From the NCBI GenBank assembly GCA_021156385.1, contig JAJNDL010000007.1:1-13327 (forward strand): 13,327 nt of DNA, read 5' to 3'. This document shows positions 13,324 through 13,327 of the stretch, in pieces. The notes under the pieces were generated by a model. That model worked only from the letters and a program-made list of their open reading frames with translations, searched no databases and was not told the origin of the DNA. This DNA comes from Moraxellaceae bacterium (GTDB taxonomy: Bacteria > Pseudomonadota > Gammaproteobacteria > Pseudomonadales > Moraxellaceae). The first letter of the stretch is position 1. Each line of letters begins with the position of its first letter. The translations under genes and the position numbers were made by a program.

Positions 13324-13327
13324 GGAG

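Larger units (their letters stand above)
13021..13327. other. Non-coding tail after the carotenoid-oxygenase gene
   Basis: No supportable gene is visible in these 307 bases. They contain a strong terminator hairpin (13129-13173), a short tandem repeat (CTCGCCA twice, then CT, in 13272-13287), a more AT-rich end from about 13230, and a possible outward promoter at 13295-13323. There is no recognisable remnant of the missing oxygenase C-terminal block in any forward frame. Confidence 0.65.

Overview
The window is GC-rich, gene-dense chromosomal DNA that looks like a gammaproteobacterium outside the Enterobacterales. The reasons are a LexA with a CTG-N10-CAG SOS box, a full-length topoisomerase I followed directly by a DUF6586-like gene (from memory, an arrangement near topA in Pseudomonas, where lexA is also a near neighbour), and a Val-Asp tRNA pair. 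A relative of Solimonas/Nevskia or a similar environmental lineage would fit, but that is inference. No insertion sequence, phage gene, CRISPR array or other mobile element is visible.

Layout. 1-210: tRNA-Val and tRNA-Asp (the latter cut by the window edge) on the minus strand, behind a near-consensus promoter. 211-423: a palindrome-rich gap. 424-1556 (minus): a LOG-family protein translationally coupled to an L,D-transpeptidase-fold protein without a signal peptide. 1750-5270 (minus): topA, then the DUF6586-like gene and a 79-residue unknown. 5418-6562 (minus): a cysteine-motif protein and a one-pass membrane protein that overlap by 4 bp. 6698-7513 (minus): a MOSC-domain protein. 7691-8299 (plus): lexA with its SOS box and a terminator. 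8379-9233 (minus): a lysophospholipid acyltransferase-like protein. 9365-10747 (plus): an ABC1/UbiB-type atypical kinase, divergent from the acyltransferase. 10918-11553 (minus): a TetR regulator, divergent from a carotenoid-oxygenase-family gene at 11626-13020. 13021-13327: no gene; it holds a strong terminator hairpin and a possible outward promoter.

Most of the window is housekeeping: DNA topology (topA), DNA-damage control (lexA), tRNAs, lipid acylation and probable quinone/lipid homeostasis. The less ordinary parts are the carotenoid oxygenase, which ends before the fourth iron-binding histidine expected of its family; the repeated half-sites between it and the TetR gene; a terminator-like hairpin in the topA leader; the LOG/L,D-transpeptidase pair; and the uncharacterised cysteine-motif/membrane-protein pair. 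I did not find convincing evidence of a wholly new multi-gene system. The best candidates are the coupled pairs and the TetR/oxygenase locus.
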